Shown: one piece after another, positions 30,129-38,837 of the stretch | How positions within the stretch are numbered: position 1 is the first letter of the stretch | How the letters are laid out: each line of letters opens with the position of its first letter | From: Streptomyces sp. B1I3 | GTDB taxonomy: Bacteria; Actinomycetota; Actinomycetes; Streptomycetales; Streptomycetaceae | Reading direction: 5' to 3' | DNA length: 64,000 bases | Assembly (NCBI RefSeq): GCF_030816615.1 | Contig: NZ_JAUSYD010000001.1 | Coordinates: 3,410,001 to 3,474,000, forward strand | Program-made: the position numbers and the translations under genes | Notes under the pieces: model-generated | What the model was told of the DNA's origin: nothing | What the model saw: the letters and a program-made list of their open reading frames with translations, nothing else | Database searches by the model: none

Positions 30129-31459
30129 CGGTCGACGCCTCCCATCACGGGGTCGATGGACGCGACGGCGACGATGACGTCGGCGACCTGGCCGCCCTCG
30201 CACATCGCCGCCATGGCCTGGAGATTGGTGAAGGACGGGTCGCGGAAGTGGACCCGGAAGGGGCGTGTGCCGCCGTCGGAGACGACGTGCACCCCCAGCT
30301 CGCCCTTGGGGGACTCGATGGCGGTGTACGTCTGTCCGGCCGGGACCCGGAAGCCCTCGGTCACCAGCTTGAAGTGGTGGATCAGGGCCTCCATGGAGGT
30401 GCCCATGATCTTCCTGATGTGGTCGAGCGAGTTGCCGAGCCCGTCGGGGCCCAGCGCGAGCTGCGCCGGCCAGGCGATCTTCTTGTCGCCGACCATGACC
30501 GGGCCCGGCTCCAGCCGGTCCAGGCACTGCTCGACGATCCTGAGCGACTGGCGCATCTCCTCGAGCCGGATGAGGAAACGGCCGTAGGCGTCGGCGGAGT
30601 CGGCGGTGGGCACGTCGAACTCGTAGTTCTCGTAGCCGCAGTACGGGTCGGACTTGCGCAGGTCGTGCGGGAGTCCGGCGGACCTGAGGATCGGGCCGGT
30701 CGCGCCGAGCGCCATGCAGCCGGCCAGATCGAGGTAGCCGACGTCCTGCATGCGCGCCTTGAAGATCGGGTTGCCGGTCGCGAGCTTGTCGTACTCCGGC
30801 AGGTTCTTCTTCATGGTCTTCACGAACTCGCGGATCCGGTCGACCGCGCCGGGGGGCAGGTCCTGGGCCAGTCCGCCCGGCCGGATGAACGCGTGGTTCA
30901 TGCGGAGGCCGGTGATCAGCTCGAAGAGGTCGAGAACGAGTTCACGGTCGCGGAAGCCGTAGATCATGATCGTCGTGGCGCCGAGCTCCATACCGCCGGT
31001 GGCGACGCAGACGAGGTGCGAGGAGAGCCGGTTGAGCTCCATCAGGAGCACCCGCAGGACGGTGGCCCGGTCGGGGATCTGGTCCTCGATCCCGAGCAGC
31101 TTCTCGACCCCGAGGCAGTATGCGGCCTCGTTGAAGAACGGGGTCAGGTAGTCCATGCGCGTCACGAAGGTGGTGCCCTGGGTCCAGTTCCGGAATTCGA
31201 GGTTCTTCTCGATGCCGGTGTGGAGATAGCCGATGCCGCAGCGGGCCTCCGTGACGGTCTCGCCGTCGATCTCCAGGATGAGCCGCAGCACGCCGTGCGT
31301 GGACGGGTGCTGGGGGCCCATGTTGACGATGATGCGCTCGTCGTCGGACGTGACCGCGGACTCGACGACCTCGTCCCAGTCGCCGCCGGTGACCGTGTAC
31401 ACGGTCCCCTCGGTCGTGGCGCGGGGCGTCGAGTGGGGCGTTGCGTGTGGAGTGGTCAT
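30125..31459 (-). CDS. nuoD: NADH-quinone oxidoreductase subunit D (49-kDa)
   Basis: The product has 444 residues and is related to the large subunit of NiFe hydrogenase. It lines the quinone pocket with NuoB; the quinone-site loop '[15 protein letters not shown]' (about 45-59) holds the conserved His. '[19 protein letters not shown]' and the end 'DPVMGGVDR' are also typical. The first 20 residues or so ('[14 protein letters not shown]') are low-complexity and absent from many homologues. The start overlaps the nuoC stop by one base. Confidence 0.97.
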   Translation of the reverse strand: MTTPHATPHSTPRATTEGTVYTVTGGDWDEVVESAVTSDDERIIVNMGPQHPSTHGVLRLILEIDGETVTEARCGIGYLHTGIEKNLEFRNWTQGTTFVTRMDYLTPFFNEAAYCLGVEKLLGIEDQIPDRATVLRVLLMELNRLSSHLVCVATGGMELGATTIMIYGFRDRELVLDLFELITGLRMNHAFIRPGGLAQDLPPGAVDRIREFVKTMKKNLPEYDKLATGNPIFKARMQDVGYLDLAGCMALGATGPILRSAGLPHDLRKSDPYCGYENYEFDVPTADSADAYGRFLIRLEEMRQSLRIVEQCLDRLEPGPVMVGDKKIAWPAQLALGPDGLGNSLDHIRKIMGTSMEALIHHFKLVTEGFRVPAGQTYTAIESPKGELGVHVVSDGGTRPFRVHFRDPSFTNLQAMAAMCEGGQVADVIVAVASIDPVMGGVDR

Positions 31460-32175
31460 CAGCTGTACGACCTCCGCTGGTCCGGAGCCGGGATCTGGGC
31501 GCCCTTGTACTCGACGGCGATGCCGCCGAGGGGGTAGTCCTTGCGCTGCGGGAAGCCCTGCCAGTCGTCCGGCATCATGATCCGGGTCAGGGCGGGGTGC
31601 CCGTCGAAGATCAGCCCGAAGAAGTCGTAGGTCTCGCGCTCGTGCCAGTCGTTGGTCGGGTAGACCTCGACGAGGGACGGGACGTGCGGGTCGCTGTCCG
31701 GGGCGGACACCTCGACCCGGATCAGCCGCCCGTGGGTCAGTGATCGCAGGTGGTAGACCGCGTGCAGTTCGCGGCCCTTGTCCCCGAGGTAGTGGACCCC
31801 GCTGACGCCCGTGCAGAGCTCGAAACGCAGGGCGGGGTCGTCGCGCAGGGTGCGGGCGACCCGGAGCAGGTGTTCGCGGGCGACGTGGAAGGTGAGCTCG
31901 CCCCGGTCGACGACCGTCTTCTCGATGGCGCTCTCGGGAAGCAGGTCCTGTTCCTCGAGGGCTCCCTCCAGCTCGTCCGCCACTTCGTCGAACCAGCCGC
32001 CGTACGGGCGGGACGCGGCGCCGGGCAGGGTCACCGTGCGGACGAGTCCGCCGTAGCCGGTGGTGTCGCCGCCGTTCTCGGCGCCGAACATGCCCTTGCG
32101 GACGCCGATGACCTCACCGGAGTCCTCGCGCGGGGCGGGTACCTGGCCGCTGTTCGTGTTCGGTTCGTCGCTCAT
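31459..32175 (-). CDS. nuoC: NADH-quinone oxidoreductase subunit C (30-kDa)
   Basis: The protein has 238 residues. The family signature is clear in the C-terminal half: '[20 protein letters not shown]' and '[14 protein letters not shown]'. It has an N-terminal hydrophilic stretch of about 60 residues not found in shorter homologues. In this operon nuoC and nuoD are separate genes, unlike the fused nuoCD of E. coli. It is a structural subunit of the peripheral arm. The ATG overlaps the nuoB stop (ATGA). Confidence 0.96.
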   Translation of the reverse strand: MSDEPNTNSGQVPAPREDSGEVIGVRKGMFGAENGGDTTGYGGLVRTVTLPGAASRPYGGWFDEVADELEGALEEQDLLPESAIEKTVVDRGELTFHVAREHLLRVARTLRDDPALRFELCTGVSGVHYLGDKGRELHAVYHLRSLTHGRLIRVEVSAPDSDPHVPSLVEVYPTNDWHERETYDFFGLIFDGHPALTRIMMPDDWQGFPQRKDYPLGGIAVEYKGAQIPAPDQRRSYS

Positions 32176-32726
32176 CGAAGCAGCCCCTTCATCTCGATCA
32201 GGGGCAGTGCGTTGAGGGCCGCCTCCTCCGCCTCGCGGGCGGCCTCCTCCGCGTTGACCCCGAGCTTGGAGCCCTGGATCTTCTGGTGGAGCTTGAGGAT
32301 GGCGTCGATCAGCATCTCGGGTCGCGGCGGGCAGCCCGGCAAATAGATATCGACCGGCACAATATGATCAACACCCTGAACAATGGCGTAATTGTTGAAC
32401 ATTCCACCCGATGACGCGCAAACCCCCATGGAGATGACCCACTTGGGGCTGGGCATCTGGTCGTAGACCTGCCTCAGGACGGGCGCCATCTTCTGGCTGA
32501 CCCGCCCCGCGACGATCATCAGGTCCGCCTGCCGCGGCGAGCCGCGGAAGACCTCCATGCCGAAACGGGCCAGGTCGTAACGCCCGGCCCCGGTCGTCAT
32601 CATCTCGATGGCGCAGCAGGCGAGGCCGAAGGTGGCGGGGAAGACGGAGGACTTCCGCACCCATCCGGCAGCCTGCTCGACAGTGGTCAGCACAAAGCCG
32701 CTCGGCAGCTTTTCTTCGAGTCCCAT
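32172..32726 (-). CDS. nuoB: NADH-quinone oxidoreductase subunit B (cluster N2)
   Basis: The protein has 184 residues. It holds the terminal [4Fe-4S] cluster N2, with ligands Cys-37, Cys-38, Cys-103 and Cys-132 ('ACCAIEMM', '[10 protein letters not shown]', 'GCPPRPE'). It passes electrons to menaquinone at the NuoB/NuoD/NuoH interface. Codons for residues 109-129 are unusual: 32341-32400 is about 38% GC and uses ATT, GTT, GAT, CAT, TAT and TTG, unlike the rest of the gene and operon (see findings). It is the second gene of the operon, 18 bp after nuoA. Confidence 0.97.
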   Translation of the reverse strand: MGLEEKLPSGFVLTTVEQAAGWVRKSSVFPATFGLACCAIEMMTTGAGRYDLARFGMEVFRGSPRQADLMIVAGRVSQKMAPVLRQVYDQMPSPKWVISMGVCASSGGMFNNYAIVQGVDHIVPVDIYLPGCPPRPEMLIDAILKLHQKIQGSKLGVNAEEAAREAEEAALNALPLIEMKGLLR

Positions 32727-32744
32727 GGTGTGCCCCTCAGCCCC

Positions 32745-33104
32745 TCAGTCCCATTCCAGACCGCCCCGGCGCCACACATACGCGTAGGCGACGAAGACGG
32801 TGAGCACGAAGAGCAGCATCTCCACGAGCCCGAAGATCCCCAGGGCGTCGAAGGTGACCGCCCAGGGATAGAGGAAGACGATCTCGATGTCGAAGACGAT
32901 GAACAGCATCGCCGTCAGGTAGTACTTGATGGGGAAGCGGCCGCCTCCGGCCGGCGTGGGTGTGGGTTCGATACCGCACTCGTACGCGTCGAGCTTTGCC
33001 CGGTTGTAGCGCTTGGGGCCGATAAGCGTGGCCATGACCACGGAGAAGATCGCAAACCCTGCCCCCAGGGCGCCGAGCACGAGGATGGGCGCGTAAGCAT
33101 TCAC
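32745..33104 (-). CDS. nuoA: NADH-quinone oxidoreductase subunit A
   Basis: The product has 119 residues and three membrane helices. The conserved loop '[20 protein letters not shown]' holds the Cys found in active/deactive transitions of other complex I enzymes. '[19 protein letters not shown]' contains the conserved acidic residues. The GTG at 33104 is preferred over ATG starts further up because AGGAG is 10-15 nt ahead and the preceding 38 codons do not resemble the family. First gene of the nuo operon. Confidence 0.95.
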   Translation of the reverse strand: MNAYAPILVLGALGAGFAIFSVVMATLIGPKRYNRAKLDAYECGIEPTPTPAGGGRFPIKYYLTAMLFIVFDIEIVFLYPWAVTFDALGIFGLVEMLLFVLTVFVAYAYVWRRGGLEWD

Positions 33105-33184
33105 GCTCCTCGCTCCTTCCAGTCGTCCTTGACCGTTGGACCGCATCGGGCGACCGGCTCGCCACCTCACCAAGATCGTGCACA

Positions 33185-33222
33185 TGTGAGGCAGTTCACA
33201 AGCCCGACTGCCCCGCATCCTA
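33185..33222 (-). promoter_or_regulatory. nuo promoter region: Rex-like operator and probable -10 hexamer
   Basis: TGTGAGGCAGTTCACA at 33185-33200 matches the Streptomyces Rex operator consensus TGTGAACnnnTTCACA (read on either strand) with one mismatch. On the minus strand a TAGGAT hexamer (33217-33222) would be the -10, placing the operator just after the transcription start and about 80 bp before nuoA. Rex is an NADH/NAD+-sensing repressor known to control nuo in S. coelicolor. No convincing -35 was found. The operator call is strong; the exact start site is inference. Confidence 0.75.
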
Positions 33223-34096
33223 TGCCTGCCGTCCTGTGATCTGCGACACGGGGTACGTCACCGACTTTGTGATCTCCACCACCCGGCGAACGATCATGAA
33301 GTCGGATGAGCGGTGATCTACGTACGCGAAGCGGCCGAGCAGTTACGAGACGTGACATTTGGCGGCGTTGTTGCTGGTCAAAGCCGTGCAGCACTATCAA
33401 TCGTAGGCCTCTACATGCAAATTGGCGATGGACGGCAGGAGGGTGATATAGGAGGTGCCTTCATTTTCCGCCCACCCGGAAGAGGGGCCGCCCGGACCGA
33501 GGTGGACAGTGGCAATGCGCGCCCGTTCACTAACTCTCCGGATGCGAGGCCGGGGATGGCGAACGGTTCGTACGCGCCACCCTCGGCGACGCGTACGAAC
33601 CGGATCGCCCGACCCCTCGGCCGGCGCGATCGGGCGGCGTCCGGATGGCAGGCGGGACGGTGGACCGGACAGTGGGCCGGACGGCGGGCAGGCCGGACCG
33701 CACGGCGGGCCGTACGGAGGGCCGTACGGAGGGGACGGCGGACCGAAGGAGAGGCGGCGGGCCGGAGGAGCCGGCGGGGCGACCGGACGACGGGCGGGGC
33801 GGCGGATCACCGCGAGACCGCGCCGGCTCATCGGGCGGCCCGCCGGCAGCTCACCGGAGCGCCCCGAGGAGAGCTCCCGGGAGCACCCCGGGAAGCGCCC
33901 CACGGAGAGCGCCCGGGAGAGCCGCTGCAGGGCATTCCCCGGAGGATCCACCGGAAGCCTTCGCGACCCCTTCGAAAGCCGCCCCGGCAAAGCGGACATG
34001 ACTCGTCAATAGGTCACGGGGCGACAAGTGGCGAGCCGGCCCGCGTCCGGACTCGCGGCCCGGGCGCGCGGTTGCCTCTCACAGCAGACCCACACT

Positions 34097-34110
34097 GTGA
34101 CCTGCGTCAC
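34097..34110. promoter_or_regulatory. Crp-like site (GTG-N6-GNCAC)
   Basis: GTGACCTGCGTCAC is a perfect 5-4-5 palindrome and fits the consensus reported for Streptomyces Crp, GTG(N6)GNCAC. It lies about 240 bp upstream of the NlpC/P60 gene. Crp in S. coelicolor is linked to germination and muralytic enzymes, so the position makes sense; binding is not shown. Confidence 0.5.
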
Positions 34111-34194
34111 TCCGCGCGTCCTCCGATTAAAGCGGGCTTGGCCAACCGTGTGAACGGATGGTAAGCCACGGGCAATTCGGGCGTATTGCTGAAA

Positions 34195-34220
34195 ACCCGT
34201 GATCACGCCCGTGATCGGGT
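34195..34220. repeat. Inverted and direct repeat upstream of the NlpC/P60 gene
   Basis: An 11-bp inverted repeat with a 2-nt bulge (ACCCG(TG)ATCACG and CGTGATCGGGT) contains two direct copies of CCCGTGATC spaced 12 bp apart. It is 130-150 bp before the peptidase start and could be an operator or a hairpin in a long leader. Confidence 0.45.
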
Positions 34221-34348
34221 GCGACCGTTTTGTCCGTTAAGGCGTCAATAAAGGTGGGGACTAAGCGGATTCACAGATTCCGAACGTAACTGTGTCGCAA
34301 CACACGTTTCTTGATGGGACCCCTACCGCCCTGATAGCGCTAGTACTC

Positions 34349-35188
34349 ATGTCCCACACCGCTCACATACCCAGCCACCGGAAGCCCCGCCAGAGTGCCT
34401 CGAAGACTGCGCTGCGGGCAGGAGTTGCCGGTGGCGTCCTCAGCACCATCGCGGTCGCCGGTGCCGCCGGTCCGGCTCAGGCCGAGCCGGTGACCCAGAC
34501 CATCGAGATGCCCACGATCACGGCCGGGCTCTCCACCACCGTCGCCGCATCCGCACAAGCCACGCAGCAGGTCGCTCTCGACATCGAGACGCAGGCCCAC
34601 GAGGACGCGGCCGCGGCCTACGCCGCCAAGACCGCCAAGAAGGCCAAGGCCGAGGCGGTCCGCAAGGCCGAGGCCGAGAAGAAGGCCCAAGCAGCCGCCG
34701 AGGCCGAGGCCAAGGCGGAGGCCGCCGAGCGCGCCTCCCGTACCGCCGAGCGCACGACGCTCAGCGCTTCCTCGGACTCCTCCGATTCCTCCGTCTCCTC
34801 CTCCTCCTCGCCGTCCTACTCCTCGAACGCCACGGGCTCCGCGGCGTCCGTCGTCGCGTTCGCGCAGTCGCAGGTCGGCGACGCGTACGTCTCCGGCGGC
34901 ACCGGCCCCAACTCCTGGGACTGCTCCGGCCTGGTCCAGGCCGCGTTCCGCACGGTGGGCGTCGACCTGCCGCGCGTCTCGCAGAGCCAGTCGACCGCCG
35001 GCACCCAGGTCTCGCTCAGCAACCTGCAGCCCGGCGACATCCTGTACTGGGGCGGCGCGGGCAGCGCGTACCACGTCGGGATCTACATCGGCGACGGCCA
35101 GTTCGTCGGTGCGCAGAACTCCTCCACCGGTGTGGTCCAGAAGTCCCTCGACTACGACCCGCCGTCGGGCGCCGTCCGCGTTCTCTGA
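34349..35188 (+). CDS. Secreted NlpC/P60-family peptidoglycan peptidase
   Basis: The product has 279 residues. An Arg/Lys-rich start followed by 'AGVAGGVLSTIAVAGAAGPA' forms the signal peptide. Residues about 75-130 are an Ala/Lys/Glu-rich helical stretch, probably a coiled coil, then a Ser-rich linker ('SASSDSSDSSVSSSSSPSYS'). The C-terminal NlpC/P60 domain has catalytic Cys-192 ('NSWDCSGLVQAAF') and His-242 ('AYHVGIYIGDG'). Such enzymes cut D-Glu-meso-DAP-type bonds in peptidoglycan and act in growth, germination or sporulation. ATG 34349 lacks a visible ribosome site; a GTG 57 nt upstream in the same frame is an alternative but would bury the signal peptide. It is divergent from nuoA. Confidence 0.9.
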   Translation: MSHTAHIPSHRKPRQSASKTALRAGVAGGVLSTIAVAGAAGPAQAEPVTQTIEMPTITAGLSTTVAASAQATQQVALDIETQAHEDAAAAYAAKTAKKAKAEAVRKAEAEKKAQAAAEAEAKAEAAERASRTAERTTLSASSDSSDSSVSSSSSPSYSSNATGSAASVVAFAQSQVGDAYVSGGTGPNSWDCSGLVQAAFRTVGVDLPRVSQSQSTAGTQVSLSNLQPGDILYWGGAGSAYHVGIYIGDGQFVGAQNSSTGVVQKSLDYDPPSGAVRVL

Positions 35189-35250
35189 TTCACAAGCGCC
35201 GGTCGCGCACGTGCCGCTACCGCACGCACCGGAACGCCTGAGTACGACAG

Positions 35251-35284
35251 CGGGCCGTCGCTCCCCCTCGGGAGTGACGGCCCG
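35251..35284. terminator. Hairpin between convergent genes
   Basis: A 15-bp stem with one G-T pair (35251-35265 with 35270-35284) and a CCTC loop lies between the NlpC/P60 gene and the oppositely oriented mannosyltransferase gene, whose stop codon adjoins the stem. It can serve both transcripts. Confidence 0.75.
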
Positions 35285-36832
35285 TCATCGTGCTGTGGTC
35301 CGGGTACCGGGGGCCGTGTCCGCCACCGGCGTGTCCGCCGACGCGCCCCTGTCCGCCGACGCGCCCCTGTCCGTCTCGGTGGCAGCCTCGGCCGGGCGGC
35401 GCGGCCCCGGTACTCCGGCGGTCCCCACCGCCGCCCCGTCGCGCCGCAGGAGCAGCACGCCCACCACGCACGTGAGGCCCGCCAGCACGAAGCCGTACGC
35501 GGGGGTCGACCCCGAGGGCTGGGTCTCGTAGACGAGCGCCGCCGACAGCACGGTCACCGCGCTCCGCGCCCGGCCCTCGCCCGCGGTGGCGGCGAGCACG
35601 ACCGTGCCCCACAGCAGGTACCACGGCTGCACCATCGGCGAGAGGGCCACCAGCGCCACCAGCGCCAGGCCCAGGGCGTGCACCGGTTCGGTACGCCCGG
35701 TCGCCGAGCGCCACGCCAGGTGGGCGATCAGCACGAGGGCCGCCGCCAGGCCCAGGTTCTGCACCGCGGTCCTGACCGGGTCCGGGTCGGTACCCGCCAC
35801 CAGCCGCAGCAGGTGCCCCAGGCCCAGGCCGAGGTCGCTGCTGGCCGACAGGGCGGTGTGGATGCGGCCCGCGACCCCCTGGGTCGCCAGCCAGCCGAAG
35901 CCCGTGCCGCCGAGCAGGGTCGCCCCCAGGGCGACCGCCCCGGCGACCAGCCCTGGCGCCAGCAGCCCCTTGGCCACCCGGCGTACGAGGGGACCGGCCG
36001 CGGCCCTGCCCACCAGCACACCGACGAACAGCAGCGCCAGCGCCGCCGGGGACTTCACCGTCATGGCGAGCCCGATGAGCGCGGAGCCGGCGACCCACCG
36101 CCCCCGCAGGGCGAGGACGGCGCCGGCCAGCATCAGACCGGCCATCAGTCCGTCGTTGTGGACGCCCCCGACCACGTGCGTCAGCAGCAGCGGGTTCAGG
36201 GCGCCCAGCCACAGCGCGGCGCTCTCGCTGCGGCCGTGCTCCCGGGCCAGGTGCCGCAGGGAGTGGACGACGAGCACCAGCGCGCCCAGCGCGACGATCC
36301 GCATCCCCAGCACCGCCGGGACGATGGTCCCGCCGGTCGCCCATGCCACGCCCCGCGCGAGGATCAGGAAGAACGGGCCGTAGGGCGCGGGCGTATCGGT
36401 CCAATGCCCTCCGACACTCGCCGCCGCGTCCCCGCCCGGCCCGGCGGGGTCGAGCACCGACGGCCCCGCGCTGTAGACGTCGTGGCCCTCGAGGACCATC
36501 GCCCCCTGAGCGATGTAGCTGTAGACGTCGGCGCTGTAGAGCGGCGGTGCCAGGACGAGCGGTGCCGCCCACCAGACCAGGGTGACCAGGGTGTGACGGA
36601 CGGAGGCCCCCGCCCTGCCGTACAGCCACCAGGCCACGACGAGCAGCGTGAGGCCGCCGTACGCCAGGGCGTGACCCGCGGCGCTCACCAGCGGCCCGTG
36701 CGGGACCCACAGTCCCCACGGGTCATGGGCCGGCAGTGTGCCGACGGCCCAGCCGCCCAGGGCGGCGGCGGCCGATGCTGCCGCGCCCAGCCGGCGGTAT
36801 CCGCCGGCGCTCCACGCCCCCATTGCCCGCAT
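35285..36832 (-). CDS. MptB-like polyprenol-phosphate-mannose-dependent mannosyltransferase (GT-C)
   Basis: This integral membrane protein has 515 residues and about 12-13 helices. The first periplasmic loop carries 'PPLYSADVYSYIAQGAMVL' (acidic catalytic residue region, about 96-114) and 'TDTPAPYGPFFL', both characteristic of the actinobacterial MptA/MptB alpha-1,6-mannosyltransferases that use polyprenyl-phosphate-mannose. In mycobacteria these build the mannan core of lipomannan; in Streptomyces, which lacks classical lipoarabinomannan, the acceptor may be a glycolipid or a glycoprotein. The tail after the last helix is about 40 residues with two copies of 'GASADRGASADT'-like text. Substrate assignment is inference. 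Confidence 0.8.
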   Translation of the reverse strand: MRAMGAWSAGGYRRLGAAASAAAALGGWAVGTLPAHDPWGLWVPHGPLVSAAGHALAYGGLTLLVVAWWLYGRAGASVRHTLVTLVWWAAPLVLAPPLYSADVYSYIAQGAMVLEGHDVYSAGPSVLDPAGPGGDAAASVGGHWTDTPAPYGPFFLILARGVAWATGGTIVPAVLGMRIVALGALVLVVHSLRHLAREHGRSESAALWLGALNPLLLTHVVGGVHNDGLMAGLMLAGAVLALRGRWVAGSALIGLAMTVKSPAALALLFVGVLVGRAAAGPLVRRVAKGLLAPGLVAGAVALGATLLGGTGFGWLATQGVAGRIHTALSASSDLGLGLGHLLRLVAGTDPDPVRTAVQNLGLAAALVLIAHLAWRSATGRTEPVHALGLALVALVALSPMVQPWYLLWGTVVLAATAGEGRARSAVTVLSAALVYETQPSGSTPAYGFVLAGLTCVVGVLLLRRDGAAVGTAGVPGPRRPAEAATETDRGASADRGASADTPVADTAPGTRTTAR

Positions 36833-36897
36833 GGCCGAAACCTACCGCAGCGTGTGCGGGGCGCGGTCCACAGGACCGGGCCCCGGGCGCCGGGCGA

Positions 36898-38181
36898 TCA
36901 GGCCTTCGGGGCCACCTTCGAGAGTCCGTTGATGATGCGGTCCATGGCGTCCCCACCCGTCGGATCGGTCAGGTTGGCGAGCATCTTCAACGTGAACTTC
37001 ATCAGGACCGGGTGGGTCAGACCGCGCTGGGTCGCGATCTTCATGACCTTCGGGTTGCCGATCATCTTCACGAAGGCACGGCCCAGCGTGTAGTAGCCGC
37101 CGTAGGTGTCCTTGAGGATCTTCGGGTAGCTGTGCAGGGCCAGTTCGCGCTGGGCGGGGGTCGCCCGGGCGTGGGCCTGGACGATGACGTCCGCCGCGAG
37201 CTGCCCGGACTCCATGGCGTACGCGATGCCTTCGCCGTTGAAGGGGTTGACGAGGCCGCCCGCGTCACCGACGAGCAGCAGGCCCTTGGTGTAGTGCGGC
37301 TGGCGGTTGAAGGCCATCGGGAGGGCGGCGCCCCGGATCGGCGTCGTCATGTTCTCGGGGGTGTATCCCCAGTCCTCGGGCATGGAGGCGCACCAGGCCT
37401 TGAGCACCTCGCGCCAGTCGAGCTCCTTGAAGGCGGACGAGGAGTTGAGGATGCCGAGGCCGACGTTGGAGGTGCCGTCGCCCATGCCGAAGATCCAGCC
37501 GTAGCCGGGCAGCAGGCGGTCCTCGGCGCCGCGGCGGTCCCACAGCTCCAGCCAGGACTCCAGGTAGTCGTCGTCGTGGCGGGGGGAGGTGAAGTACGTA
37601 CGGACCGCGACGCCCATCGGACGGTCCTCGCGGCGGTGCAGGCCCATGTGGAGGGAGAGCCGGGTGGAGTTGCCGTCGGCGGCGACGACGAGCGGGGCGT
37701 GGAAGGTGACCGGGGTCTTCTCCTCGCCGAGCTTGGCGTGGACGCCGGTGATGCGGCCGGTGCGCTCGTCCTTGACCGGTTCGCCGACGTTGCAGCGCTC
37801 GTAGAGCCGGGCGCCCGCCTTCTGGGCCTGACGGGCCAGCTGCTCGTCGAAGTCGTCGCGCTTGCGGACCAGACCGTAGTCCGGGTACGAGGCGAGATCC
37901 GGCCAGTCCAGCTGGAGGCGGACGCCTCCGCCGATGATGCGCAGGCCCTTGTTCCGCAGCCAGCCGGCCTCTTCGGAGATGTCGATGCCCATGGAGACGA
38001 GCTGCTTGGTGGCGCGCGGGGTGAGTCCGTCGCCGCAGACCTTCTCCCGGGGGAAGGCCGTCTTCTCCAGGAGGAGGACGTCGAGTCCGGCCTTGGCGAG
38101 GTGGTACGCGGTCGTGGAGCCGGCTGGGCCCGCTCCGACGACGATCACGTCCGCGCTGTGCTCGGAGAGGGGCTCGGTCAC
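36898..38181 (-). CDS. Geranylgeranyl-reductase-family flavoprotein, probable menaquinone side-chain reductase (MenJ-like)
   Basis: The protein has 427 residues from GTG 38181, with GGGAG about 9 nt ahead. The FAD motif is GAGPAG at 16-21; 'KVCGDGLTPR' (47-56) is the signature of digeranylgeranyl/geranylgeranyl reductases; 'GLLLVGDAGGLVNPFNGEGI' is the second FAD motif. The nearest named relative by context is mycobacterial MenJ (Rv0561c), which saturates one isoprene unit of menaquinone and lies beside menG, a polyprenyl synthase and htpX. All of those genes are also in this window. Streptomyces makes MK-9 with several hydrogenated units, so this enzyme is a good candidate for one or more of them. 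Membrane-associated action is inferred. Confidence 0.82.
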   Translation of the reverse strand: MTEPLSEHSADVIVVGAGPAGSTTAYHLAKAGLDVLLLEKTAFPREKVCGDGLTPRATKQLVSMGIDISEEAGWLRNKGLRIIGGGVRLQLDWPDLASYPDYGLVRKRDDFDEQLARQAQKAGARLYERCNVGEPVKDERTGRITGVHAKLGEEKTPVTFHAPLVVAADGNSTRLSLHMGLHRREDRPMGVAVRTYFTSPRHDDDYLESWLELWDRRGAEDRLLPGYGWIFGMGDGTSNVGLGILNSSSAFKELDWREVLKAWCASMPEDWGYTPENMTTPIRGAALPMAFNRQPHYTKGLLLVGDAGGLVNPFNGEGIAYAMESGQLAADVIVQAHARATPAQRELALHSYPKILKDTYGGYYTLGRAFVKMIGNPKVMKIATQRGLTHPVLMKFTLKMLANLTDPTGGDAMDRIINGLSKVAPKA

Positions 38182-38277
38182 GGTCGGATCTCCCGAAGAC
38201 TCGAAATCGCGTGCCGCGCGGCACATGTCGCGTGCAGTCTATGGGTGCCTGCTGATCCGTTACCGAAGGGCTCCCCG

Positions 38278-38796
38278 ATGTCGCTCGCGCCCCCCGCCGC
38301 CCCCTCCGTACACCTGCGTGTCCCGACCGACGAGGACACCCTGGCCTGGCACCGCGTCTTCGACGACCCCGAGGTGATGGAGTTCCACGGCGGCCGGCCG
38401 GCCGAGTACTCGGTCTACGAGGAGCTGACGGCCCGGCAGCGCCGGCACGACGCCGAGCTGGGTTACTGCCTGTGGACGCTCACCGACGACACCGGGCAGG
38501 TGCTCGGCTTCACGGGTGCACAGCCGTGGCCGCACACGTCCTTCGGCCCGGTGGGCGCCACCGAGATCGGGTGGCGGCTCGGCCGGGCCGCCTGGGGGCG
38601 CGGCTACGCCACCGCCGCGGCGCGCGCCACGCTGGAGCGGGTGCGCGCGGCGGGCGTCACCGAAGTCGTGGCGATGATCAACGCGCGCAACGAGCGTTCC
38701 CTGGCGGTCGCCCGGCGGCTCGGCATGCGCAGGGCGGAGACGTACACGACTCCGGTGACGAAGCAGGAGGCCCACTGCTTCCGGCTGGAGCTGTGA
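38278..38796 (+). CDS. GNAT-family N-acetyltransferase (RimJ/RimL type)
   Basis: The product has 172 residues. The acetyl-CoA motif lies in 'EIGWRLGRAAWGRGYATAAA', with the R/Q-x-x-G-x-G/A pattern, followed by 'VVAMINARNERSLAVARRLGM', the typical C-terminal half of RimJ-like enzymes. These acetylate ribosomal protein N-termini or small amines; the substrate is not evident. It is divergent from the MenJ-like gene and converges with menG across a shared hairpin. Confidence 0.88.
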   Translation: MSLAPPAAPSVHLRVPTDEDTLAWHRVFDDPEVMEFHGGRPAEYSVYEELTARQRRHDAELGYCLWTLTDDTGQVLGFTGAQPWPHTSFGPVGATEIGWRLGRAAWGRGYATAAARATLERVRAAGVTEVVAMINARNERSLAVARRLGMRRAETYTTPVTKQEAHCFRLEL

Positions 38797-38832
38797 GGAC
38801 CGCCCCACCGCGCACGCACGGTGGGGCGGTCC
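38797..38832. terminator. Bidirectional hairpin terminator
   Basis: A perfect 14-bp stem (38797-38810 with 38819-38832) and an 8-nt loop sit directly after the GNAT stop and 5 bp from the end of menG, serving both convergent genes. Confidence 0.85.
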
Positions 38833-38837
38833 CGGGT

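Larger units (their letters stand above)
33223..34348. other. Gene-poor gap of 1.1 kb between nuoA and the NlpC/P60 gene
   Basis: No reading frame here looks coding on either strand. From about 33650 to 33790 the sequence is a simple GGnCGG-rich tract with short tandem units (a 12-bp GGGCCGTACGGA unit repeated). From 33830 to 33920 there is a GAGnnCCCGGGAG-rich tract. The flanks (33340-33480 and 34110-34330) are clearly less GC-rich. It also contains the Crp-like site and an inverted repeat listed separately, and presumably the promoter of the peptidase gene. Confidence 0.6.

Noticed and set aside
33397..33999. A Pro-rich 200-residue minus-strand frame with 'PYGPPYGPP' text
   Set aside because: It is produced by the GGGCCGTACGGA simple repeats and lacks a ribosome site and family resemblance.
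34141..34348. A ydaO (c-di-AMP) riboswitch ahead of the NlpC/P60 gene, as found before some Streptomyces cell-wall hydrolases
   Set aside because: I could not find the conserved GGGGAA/CCGGGGGAGGU-type blocks; only a plain inverted repeat is present.
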